A stretch of 64,000 bases of DNA from Luzula sylvatica (Eukaryota; Streptophyta; Magnoliopsida; Poales; Juncaceae), in assembly GCA_946800325.1 (NCBI GenBank), contig OX326958.1, forward strand, positions 23,521,914-23,585,913, in the 5' to 3' direction. This document shows positions 13,762 to 23,933 of the stretch, piece after piece. Numbering within the stretch: the first letter of the stretch is position 1; every line of letters starts with the position of its first letter. The notes beneath the pieces are model-generated. The model searched no databases, was not told the origin of the DNA, and was given only the letters and a program-made list of their open reading frames with translations. The position numbers were made by a program, and so were the translations under genes.

Positions 13762-14094
13762 GTAATATAAATAAACTTAAATTTTCAAAAGGAATAAAAG
13801 ATATGTAATCATTTTTTCTTATATGAAATTGAAGGGCATTTTGGGCATTTGATGAAATTAAGGCGTATTTTTGTAATTTTCAGAAATCAGCAATCCCCGA
13901 AAGAATTGTATGCAATTTATGCAATTCTCCCATTACGCAGGTAATTTTTTCTTTTAAAATACAAAATATGTTTAATTATATTCTGAATTTGTACGATGTA
14001 TTTTGTTATGTATATTATTTTTACACTTTTTTGTAATTTGTTTGATTTTATTTTGTAGGCAAATAATAATCATCTCCTTTGCTCATAACATTTA

Positions 14095-15480
14095 AAATTG
14101 TACAAAATAATTTACAAATAATGGTACAAATACGAAGACACATACAAAATGCGAATACATATGCGAGTACACATATATGGATAATACACAAATATGAATA
14201 CACGAAGACGAATGCGAATAAGAATGCGAAATGTGAATACGAAATACATGTAGTTTACAAATAAAAATAAAAATATGAATATGCATAAATTGAAATACGA
14301 ATACAAACACAATTAATACACAAATACAAATATAGTAAAACCAAATAGTGTTACTAATATCAATAGAAACAATGAAATGTGAAATTAAAAATCAATACGA
14401 AAATACACAAATACGAAGTATATATACAAATAGGAAATACTGACACGAGCACGCAATACCAAAATGAAATACAATACGAATATGAAGACAAACGTAAACA
14501 CGAACACGAATACGAAGACAAACGTAAACACGAACACGAATACGAAGACAAACGTAAACACGAACACGAATACGAAGACAAACGTAAACATGAACACGAA
14601 TACGAAGACAAACGTAAACACGAACACGAATACGAAGACAAACGTAAACACGAACACGAATACGAAGACAAACGTAAACACGAACACGAATACGAAGACA
14701 AACGTAAACACGAACACGAATACTAATACGTTAGGAATTAAGAATCACGAATAATGAATAACGAAATACGAAATCACATGAATATAAATATTAAATACGA
14801 ACACTAATAGGAATACCCTAATAAAAATAATACACGATAACAGATACACAAATACGAATATACATACACAAATGTTAATATGAATATGAAATACGAATAC
14901 GAAATATAAATACCAATAAAATTAAAATACAAATCCATAGACACAAATGTGAATAGGAATACGAAAAACGAATATAAAAATACAAATAATTTAAAAATAA
15001 AAATAAAAATACTAATACACATAAATTAAAATACAAATACGAAATAAAAATGAGAATTATGAAATACGAGAACGAAGATAAAGAAAAAATACGAATGAGA
15101 AAATGGGATATCAATATGTATACAAAATATGAATACGAAATACGAACAGGATTACAAATACAAACACGAATACGAATACAGTTATGAATTGCGAATTACG
15201 AATTATCAATTTCCCCTAAATCCTAAACCGCAAACCCCAAACCTAGAACCCAAAGCCTAAAATCTAAAGTCTAGACCCTAAACCCTAGATCATGAACCCC
15301 AAACTCTAAATCCTAAACCCTAAACCATAAATAGAAAATGTGAAATATGTAATACAAATCAAGAATATACGAAACACCAATACAAATGCAAATACGAATG
15401 CGAAATATATAATATGAAGTAAGAATATATGAAAGACGAATACGAAATACAAATACAATCACAAACAAAAATACAAATAC
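14095..15480 (+). repeat. A-rich minisatellite with a homogeneous 30-bp core
   Basis: About 1.4 kb is made of degenerate AATACGAA/ACACGAA words. At 14484-14723 the array is nearly perfect: eight 30-bp units starting GAAGACAAACGTAAACACG, with one substitution in the fourth unit. Because 30 is a multiple of three, all frames stay open on both strands and produce long repetitive ORFs (EDKRKHEHEY repeated, and its shadows). These are not credible proteins. Confidence 0.9.
15216..15333 (+). repeat. Degenerate interstitial telomere-like repeat
   Basis: A run of CCCTAAA variants (CCCTAAATCCTAAACC, ACCCTAAACCCTAG, CCTAAACCCTAAACC) resembles the plant telomere repeat TTTAGGG read on the complementary strand. 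Many units carry substitutions, so it is an old interstitial tract. Confidence 0.7.
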
Positions 15481-16030
15481 ATGAACACGTTTGCCAATTA
15501 TGTATTTTTAATAAATATTTTTAAAGCATGAACTGTTTAAATCGTTCAAGAAAGCCGGCTCTTGAAAGATTCAAGTGATTATTGCTTTAGAATTTAGAAA
15601 AATCATGATGTACTTAGGCAAACACACCGTCGTTGTATATTTTATGTCATTGTGATAGTGTTTGTTCTTTGAAATGCATTCGACCGCATTAATTTTTAAT
15701 AATTCAATTAACTAAAACTAGATATTATTGTAATTTTGTAATTTATTTCATTATTAAAAGTTGGATAAATTGACACTTTTTTTTTATTAAATATTCGATA
15801 ATTTGTATATTGCTTCTATGCTTAATACATGAAATGCATCTATAATTCAGTGACATTCATGTTATATACAACGTAGGAAAATATTTTTCTAATATAAATC
15901 TTTAACATTCAAGAAATACGGTGTTTTTTAGTTGTCTGAATTATATCAGAAAACACATTCTGATTCATCCAAGAAATACTCACCGAAAACAAAAAAATAA
16001 GAAGAATATATATAATTTTTTTTACAGCAA

Positions 16031-16061
16031 ACCCGCGCAATTGCGCGGGTACCACGCTAGT
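16031..16061 (+). other. Helitron 3' terminus: hairpin plus CTAG/T
   Basis: A perfect 20-bp palindrome, a 6-bp spacer ACCACG, CTAG and a 3' flanking T. This matches the published structure of plant Helitron 3' ends, where the hairpin acts as the terminator of rolling-circle transposition. Confidence 0.65.
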
Positions 16062-16393
16062 TTGATTTATTGCACATTGAATGGTGAGAAGTTAAATTCT
16101 GCATTGGATCAATTATATTGTTGAGTTTGGAAAATTGTGAGACTCTTTGTGATTTGAATTTGAACTTAAAACTTGGCCCTTTTACTTGTGTGTTTGCAAA
16201 AGACATCGAGATAATTTTTCGTGAATTTTTGGAGTTAGAAAAGAATTTTTAGAATTAAAATCTTAATTGTACACCATATTTCTCAGAGGATCGATACCCT
16301 TTGCTTATCATTGTGCTAAGTTTAGAAAAAATAATTAATTGTTGAATTACTCATTTTAAGAGATTAAAACGACGCTTAAAATTCGAGTTTTCA

Positions 16394-17232
16394 ATTCACA
16401 ACAATCTTTTAACGCTCCAAGGAGCCCAAATAACGGGGTTTTGAGATGGTTTGGATCGAATCTTTTACTACGTAACGCTTCACCAAATTTTTCAAACACT
16501 AAGAAAGTTTTCTTTTCGGTTCATTGCAATCTTTTTATGCTTTGAGGAGTTCAAATAACGTGTTTTTAGATAATCTATATCGTATTTTATACTACATAAC
16601 TTTTCAACAAATTTTACAAACACTAAGAAAGTTTGTTTTTCGATTCATAAAAATCTTTTAATGCTCTGAGAAGCCCAAATAACGTGTTTTTGAGATGGTT
16701 TGGATTGAATCTTTTATTACATAAGTTTTCACCAAAATTCACAAACCCTAAGAAAGTTTGTTTTTCGATTCATAGTAATATTTTTATGATTTGAGGAATT
16801 TAATAACGTGTTTTTAGATCATTTGTATCGTATCTTTTACTACATAACTTGTCACCAAATTTTACAAACACTAAGAAATCTTGTTGTCCGATTCGTAAAA
16901 ATCTTTGAACTCTCTGAGGATTCCAAATAATGTGTTTTTGAGATGGTTTGGATCGAATCTTTTACTACGTAAATTTCACGAAATTGTACAAACACTAAGA
17001 AAGTTATTTTTTCGATTCATAGAAATCTTTTCACACTTTGAGGATTTTAAATAACGTGTTTTTATATGATTTGTAACATATCTTTTACTACTTTACTTTT
17101 CACCAAATTTTACACACTATTTGAACTTCTCAAAGCATAAAAAGATTGCTATGAATCAAAAATGTAACTTTATTAAAAGATTTTTAGTTGGCCGTTAATT
17201 GTCTAATCATAAAAAGATTGCTATGAATTGGG
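16394..17232 (+). repeat. Satellite array, block C, ending in inverted fragments
   Basis: About six monomers continue the array after the 6.6-kb insertion. Near 17117 the orientation flips: ATTTGAACTTCTCAAAGCAT and the following bases to about 17158 are the reverse complement of a class A monomer junction. A second short inverted piece (CATAAAAAGATTGCTATGAA) lies at about 17209-17228. The satellite ends here. Confidence 0.85.
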
Positions 17233-19399
17233 TTATTTTGGTTAATGAGTTTTGATTTAGATAAATATTTTAATATTTCTTAAATTTGTCACGTCATCAC
17301 TTAAATCAACTAAAAAATATCACGTCACAGTGACACCTCAGCAGTTAACTGATGTCTAGACAGTTAACTGATGGAAGGGGCAAAAGTGAACACAACGAAG
17401 AGTTCAAGAGGTAAAAATAAGCAAATTAAAATTGGGCAGATAAGTTGCCTTTTTTGCACAGTTTTTGAGGCAATAGTGAGCTTTTTCTATTATTTTTATA
17501 CAAGTGATTTAATCATGTGATGTACTTATGTTATATTTGTTTTTTTACTTTAGTGTTTAGTATTTGGTATTTTGTTGACCATCCAAATTTATTAATATGT
17601 TTGCATGGATAATTATAAGTTAATTTTTAAATAATGAATGAATTGATTTTTGTGAAAGATATGAGTTGAGTTATTCCATTCCATATATATTGTAATGACA
17701 TTAATCCAACATAAACATTGTAACTATATTTGCTTCCACTTATTTTATCCAAACAATAAACTTGTAACAACAATTATTAAATAATAATTGAATCATAATT
17801 ACAATGTAACTGCGAGAGTCGTAACACGAATTGCAATGTCTCAAGTAATATCTGAATACCACTATCCAAACATGTACTACGAAATGAACCATATATATAA
17901 TAATACCAACAAAATATAATATAAAACTAATGTACATACAGTATACACATTGATTGTAAAGAAAACGAATAAATCAAGAAAGTTTTATGATCCAGATCAT
18001 CGATTATTATCAATGAGACTTGAATTCGCAAATTCTCACAACATATATTTTTTTTTTTTATCTCACACGTAACCAAATGTGTTATTGGCACATTCACATA
18101 TACATTAATTTATATAATCACCAATAAATAGGAGGCAAAAAAAAAAAGGTAACGATATGATATTGATATATGTGAATGTAAAAAAAATAACATATAATAA
18201 TGCACGCATTATACATACTTGAGCCACTTATATCATTTCATATAATATATGCCTACGGTATGAATCATTGAATCATGTCTAAAATGTTTCACATAATACG
18301 TTGGGGATTTAGAAAAAAGAAAGAATATTACAACTAAAATGGTAACCTCAAGGGACACAAAATGAGGCCCACAAAATAAAGTTGGCACATTTCTATTTCT
18401 TATACTCGGTGGAATTAAAAGGCGCAAAAATTACCAAAATCGGCTAAAAAGTGATGGTTGAAAAATTGTTGGGATGAGATAGGTGATGATGTTGTTTGTC
18501 TGAACTTTGAAGTGTGAACAAGAAAGGAAATGTTCATGGTTCGATTTTGAAATTTGCTAATCTAAAAAGAATAAAACAAGACAAAAATCATTTCCAGATT
18601 TTCAAATTTTAAACTTCATTGCACGAGATTTGGGTACGGTTGAGAAGACCCCTTTGTCAAATATAACCAGATCATATATAAATGGACCCCGCAACGAGAA
18701 AATAGAATATGCAAGATATGCTCCAAAATCCAAATTTGAATTTATTACCCAAATCAGAATGTTTAACAGTGTGAACATGTGGCTGAACAGAGCTAAATAG
18801 TCTGATTTGACTCCAAAATCATAATTTAAACTTTTATACGTCAAGTCAAAAAGATATTCATGTCGGGTCGGATGGGATCGGGTCGGGTAGGGTCGGATCG
18901 TGAATATGTGTTTTTCATGCCCGACCCGATTCCTCAGGGAGTTTAGGGGTATTGATTATTGTATTGAGTGCAAACAAATCTAAATCCGTCTTAACAGGAT
19001 ATTTTTACTCGTCTCGTTTTGATTTTTGTGGTTTATCGGATTATTTACACGACTTTTTCCCATAAAAAATGTCGAATTTTATTTATTTGAAAAGAAAAAG
19101 TTGTTTTCAAATCATGATTTATGATATTGAACAAAATCTAATTAAATTAGTCTACAGCGACGGCGTAAATTAAATTCAAAAGATAAAATCAAATATATAT
19201 TAGTTCATAATAAAACAAACTTGAATTAATCCATAATTTGAAATAACCCAATCAAATGTTTTTCTTTTCGAATTAGGATTGTCATCGAGTTAGATTTCTC
19301 GGGTTAGAGGTGATTCGAGCTCGTGCTAATCTCGGGCTTTTAGTTGAATCAAATATATATTTTAGGGGGGTTTGAGTTAGTTCCGAAATCTCCTCCAGA
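17233..19399. other. AT-rich intergenic DNA without a recognised gene
   Basis: No coding frame with known motifs, no splice-consistent exon series and no RNA gene was found. A short G/C-skewed run of GGGTCGG words lies at 18868-18925 (GGTCGGATGGGATCGGGTCG), a type of simple sequence often seen in plant transposon relics. The rest is low-complexity AT-rich sequence. Confidence 0.6.
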
Positions 19400-19980
19400 A
19401 AAACATAAAAATATAGGTACAATTTCACGTGTATTCTTGTAAAACATAATAAATTCACATATTCCTTTTAATAATCTGAAATTTCACTAATATCCATGTA
19501 AACCCCTCAAATATCATGGATATTTTTTAAAAATTCTTCAAATATCATGGTTATCTTAATAAAATTCTTATAGTATCACTTCACATATACCCACATTATT
19601 TCATTAAAAATCATCAATATTCTTCTCGTTAATAATCTGCCAATAATCTAATTTAAAAAAATATTTTTTTATGATGATAAATAATATTTAAAATCACAAG
19701 AAAGATTTGTCAAATGTATTGCATGATTTTCTTCCAAAAATCATTACTCAAATCAATTATATTCTCAAAATTTTAAGTATCTACTATATTTATATCAGGA
19801 TAAAACGAAAAAAATATTTTAACTAAAAAAATCGTTTGTGGAGTATGCATGACATTTGAAGAGCTTTATAGTTTATAGGGATAGGGATATTTAACAAATT
19901 TCCTGTTTTCGAGAGACATACGTGTAATTATTATATTTTGCAGGGTCACACATGAAATTCTGCCGAAACATAATATGTGC
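19400..19980. mobile_element. Decayed MITE-like inverted repeat
   Basis: The left arm (about 19417-19460, AATTTCACGTGTATTCTTGT) is the approximate reverse complement of the right arm (about 19920-19965, ...GCAGGGTCACACATGAAATT). The arms match those of the better-kept copy at 21833-22217. The ends and any target duplication are too decayed to fix. Confidence 0.4.
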
Positions 19981-21832
19981 GACCTAAAATAATGAAGTCC
20001 ATTGTTTTTCATATTTAAAGCATATATTAATCACATGTATCAAAAAAATAGAATATCAACAAAGTTCCTATAAAATAATATATGCAAATCTGTTGCTCTA
20101 GATTATATATTTAATCATGTTCGCCAAAAATTTAAAATATATCCATTGTTTGAAATTATAGATCGTGTATGTTTATTATTTTATGAATTTGACTAACTTG
20201 TGGAAAAAGAAGATCATTTTATTACTTTTTGAGTCCAAAGTTCTGTAGAAAGGTTAATTAATTGGGGATTTGAATTTAATTGAACGCAATCGGAGTCCAT
20301 TTTATTCGGATCATATTTGAATTTGAGTGTTTGAGCCTGGGATTCGGATTAAATAGGTCAAGTCGGGCAGGTTCAGATGTTCGTTTTTTTCTAGATATTG
20401 TTTTTTATATTAATATCAAGAATTCAAATAAATCGTTAAAATAATTTGAACAACAAATAATTAATATTACATCATATGTGTAAAATTGACCATAAAATAT
20501 AATCTTGAAAAAATAATTAATATTACGATGGATCATGTGTAAAATAAAATAATGAAAAAAATAAGAAAATTTTTTTGTACAAAAATATTTTATACCTAAT
20601 TAATAAGATTTATCATTTATTATGATTTATCACAAATATATAATTTAGAGTAGGGCTATTTCGAGAGTTAATATTTCTTTGTCTTGAGCGATTATCTATA
20701 TTATTACAAAATAATCTAAAATACCTTTTTTAGTTACAGTATGTATATTAAACAACTAATTTTATTAATTTGCAAATGAAGTACTTCTGAAATCAACATA
20801 AATATAGTGGATATTAGATAAAGTTGAGTATGAATGTATGGATGAATATTATTCTTGGTTTGTATATAATTATCAAGCATAACCGTTGAATATTTGTATG
20901 TTTTGTATTAATGCTTTTATTTATTTTTTTAATGTTAATTTAAGAAATATATGTTTCGTCAATTAACGAATTATTTGTTTGTAATACATATCATAATGAA
21001 TGAGAGGTATTTTGTAGTTTTTTGTACAAATATATTGAATAATCCCATTAGACGAAGAAATATTAGTTAATTTAAAATTTAATGCATTTGTCATTTATTG
21101 TCAATACATCAATCATACGTAAAATATTATAAAATAACAATCATATTTTTTCTAAATTAAATATTAAAATAATCAAATAATTCATTTGATTATTTAAAAG
21201 AACAATCATATTGTTCAGACTTTGAATATTTATTATTTATAATCCTTGCACTCTGCATATTCTGAAATGCTTATGTAAAACATATATACATATATAAAAA
21301 AAAAAAAAAAATCCTCAATTCATGAAATTTTTAATGTGATTATAACGTTGGATCGACTTCAATATTTTACCAAAAAAAAAATATGCTCACAAGTCATAAA
21401 GCAAATTAAAGTCTGAACAAAGATGCAATCTTGATCATACAATGATACAAAGTAATAAAAGAGTATAAAGCATCTTTACAAATTTGAAAATTCCACATAC
21501 AAGTTAATAAAAATAATGAAAATAAATACATAGTATGATACCAAGAAATTGGAATCCACGGAGTTGACAAATCACTACAAATGAACCAAACATTCACTAG
21601 GCTCCAAATCAATGCTTATTATTTTATTTTCAATTGATAATCCAATAAGACTCATGTGATAAAGGGTCCTTCTTCGTGGCATTGGGAACGTGGAAATTAA
21701 TCGGACTCAAATCACAATGTTACGTTCCATATCATCACCATCCTTAATTTATGGTTTCTCCTTAATTCTCATGAAATATCATATTATATAATTTAATAAA
21801 AGACCCAACACATATTATTATTATTATTATTA
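19981..21832. other. AT-rich intergenic DNA
   Basis: No gene, RNA gene or defined mobile element was recognised. The sequence is AT-rich with poly-A and poly-T runs. Confidence 0.5.
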
Positions 21833-22217
21833 TGACAAATTTTCTATGCACTCCTATAAAAAAATCCACAATTTCACGTATATCCCTGTAAAACGTGAAA
21901 TATCATAAATACCCCCCCTATTTCACATATGATTTTTTGTTATATTTTGATTAACTATTCCTTACGATTACCGTTAATTGGTGTTTTCCGATTTTTCCAA
22001 CATAAATATTATTTCATATTTACATAGAGAGTAAAATCAGAAAAACAAAAATTAGTGATAATCTTAACGAATAGCTAAAAGAAATCTAATAAATAAGACA
22101 TCCATGAAATTTTAATAGTTTTGTTACTTTTGTAAGGAATATTCATGATATTTCACGTTTTGCAGGGGTATACGTGAAATTATGGAATTTTTGTAGGGGT
22201 ATATATGCAATTTGGCC
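21833..22217. mobile_element. MITE with ~80-bp terminal inverted repeats
   Basis: The left end (GACAAATTTTCTATGCACTC) and the reverse complement of the right end (GGCCAAATTGCATATATACC) align over about 80 bp, including CACAATTTCACGTATATCCC against ATAATTTCACGTATACCCCT. The flanks TTATTATTA (21824-21832 and 22218-22226) could be a 9-bp target duplication, as in Mutator-type elements, but they lie in simple ATT repeats. There is no coding capacity. Similar arms occur at 19.4 kb and 56.7 kb. Confidence 0.7.
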
Positions 22218-22226
22218 TTATTATTA

Positions 22227-23933
22227 TTAGAAATATGAAGGACTGGTGGATAAGCAGCCAATAGGATACAGAGGACCTTTAACTTTTTCAACGAGTAATA
22301 TTCAAAATAATAACAGAAATGACATTCTGTATGGTTCCAGGTCAGAACACATGATTGTCAGAAAAGTGAAGTTGAAACTAACAGAATAAATTTGGTCTTA
22401 TTATATTAAATAAAAATTGCAATTAATTAGTAGTTTCCAGAAAAGATAAATTAGCATTATTTATTAATGGTTATTGTAATGGTCTGTTTAAATGTAGAAA
22501 TGTGCCAAAGCACATCAATGAAGATTGAATGTAAAAGGAAAAAAAGAAAAAGAAAAGAAGACATTTTCATTAATCGACCCAGTATATGGGGACACATTGT
22601 TGGATACGTCTTTATGAATCTTGCCAATAAAAGAAGAATCAATGTGTCTTCATCGTGCGGGTATTATGGTATTATTGTCAAATCGTACATGACATATGGG
22701 CTTTTAGAAATAAATTCAAAATTCAATTAATAAATAATTTTGCACTTGGCTATTCGGAAAAAATGAATTCTGGATGCATTTCAAAATTGCCTCGTCTTAC
22801 ATTCTCTTGTATTTTTTTACATTTTTTTATTATTTATATATATATTATATGAATAAAATATATGTTATTATTTATATCGTTATTATTATTATTTATACAT
22901 TCTCTCTATTATTTTATCATTATTTTTATACTATGAATCAAAAATCGGATGTAATTTATAACTTTTTACTATTATTTATTTCTTTTTATATTTGAGATTA
23001 AAGATTTGTTGTTGTTTTGTATTTTTTACTGTTATTTTATACCTTTCTATACTACGAAAAAAAATCTATTCTTATATATACATTTTTCATTGTAAAAATG
23101 TATAAATATGAAAATGAAATGTTTAAAAACAACTACTTAAATATTTATATTTTTCTATACTATGCATAAACCTATGATGTTATTTATTCGTTTTTCAATA
23201 TTGTAAAAAGATATATAATTGAAGTTTAAAATATAATATGAAGTTTAAAGTTATAAAAATAACTACTTAAATATGAAGACATTGTTGGAATATTAAGCGT
23301 TGTCCGAAAAAATCAGCCGCTCATATAATTTTATGTCCGCAATTTTTTTTAAGCATGTGTTGTTGTCACATGACACTATGTGGTTTAAACGGGTGGTTGG
23401 GAGTGCAACAAGGTGGAGTGCATTAGCATTCTCCTTACGTTAAATTATTGTTTTCGCCATCAATAGTTAGTGAAGTTGGATGGATGGCATCGTCCATGTC
23501 TTGTTGAAGATCTAGCGGTTTGGAATTAGGGATGTCAACCAGATGGGTAAAGTACATATAAACCTTTTTCATAGTTGTATCCGAATTTTTGGATATTATC
23601 TGAAGTTACGAGTAATTTTTTATTTCCCATATTCTAACTCACAAGTAAAGTCCGTACCCGCCAGTATATTCGTTATCCGTAAAAGTGCATGATTTTGAAA
23701 ACTTATCCAAAGTTGTAGATGATTCAAATTTAAAAAATTCGAACATTTGAATATCAGGTACATGTTCGGGTACCCAACGATTATAGGTACGGATAATTAG
23801 GTAAAAATCAAAGATAAATTGATGTTTTTGAATTCGGATTAAAAAAAGCGTTACGAGTACCACAAGCCTGTATTCGTACCTGAAATAATCCGTCCCGTTT
23901 GGATCTAGTATAGGTACAAATTTGGAGAACTAG
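22227..23933. other. AT-rich intergenic DNA
   Basis: No supported gene. The stretch 23530-23910 contains scattered GGGTACCCG-like and GGTAC words (for example at 23765-23795), probably a transposon relic. Short frames here lack motifs. Confidence 0.5.

Larger units (their letters stand above)
12200..16060 (+). mobile_element. Helitron-like element (3' end clear, 5' end approximate)
   Basis: The 3' end is diagnostic: a perfect 20-bp palindrome (16031-16050, ACCCGCGCAATTGCGCGGGT), 6 bp, then CTAG at 16057-16060 followed by T. Plant Helitrons end in a short GC-rich hairpin shortly before CTRR and insert between A and T. No RepHel reading frame is present, so this would be non-autonomous. The contents fit: intron-bearing gene fragments (12982-13761) and minisatellites near the 3' end. 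The 5' TC terminus was not resolved; the change in sequence character near 12.2 kb is the basis for the start given here. Confidence 0.55.
9759..16393 (+). mobile_element. TG...CA insertion in the satellite, probable long solo LTR with nested Helitron
   Basis: The satellite stops at ...CGATTCA and resumes at ATTCACAACAATC, so ATTCA (9754-9758 and 16394-16398) is duplicated around a 6635-bp insert. The insert starts TGCAATGAGC and ends GAGTTTTCA. TG...CA ends with a 5-bp duplication point to an LTR. There is no reverse transcriptase, integrase or primer-binding site, so a solo LTR later enlarged by a Helitron-like insertion fits best. Long LTRs carrying internal tandem repeats are known in plant Tat/Ogre elements, but I cannot prove that lineage. 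A TATAAAA box at 10597 gives the likely transcription direction. Confidence 0.6.

Noticed and set aside
14484..14723. CRISPR-like array
   Set aside because: Units are contiguous with no spacers, and the DNA is eukaryotic.
14092..15114. Long repetitive frames such as (EDKRKHEHEY)n, (FVFVFVFVF)n and (SYSCSCLRLS)n
   Set aside because: Produced by the 30-bp minisatellite in all frames of both strands; no start context, splice signals or homology.
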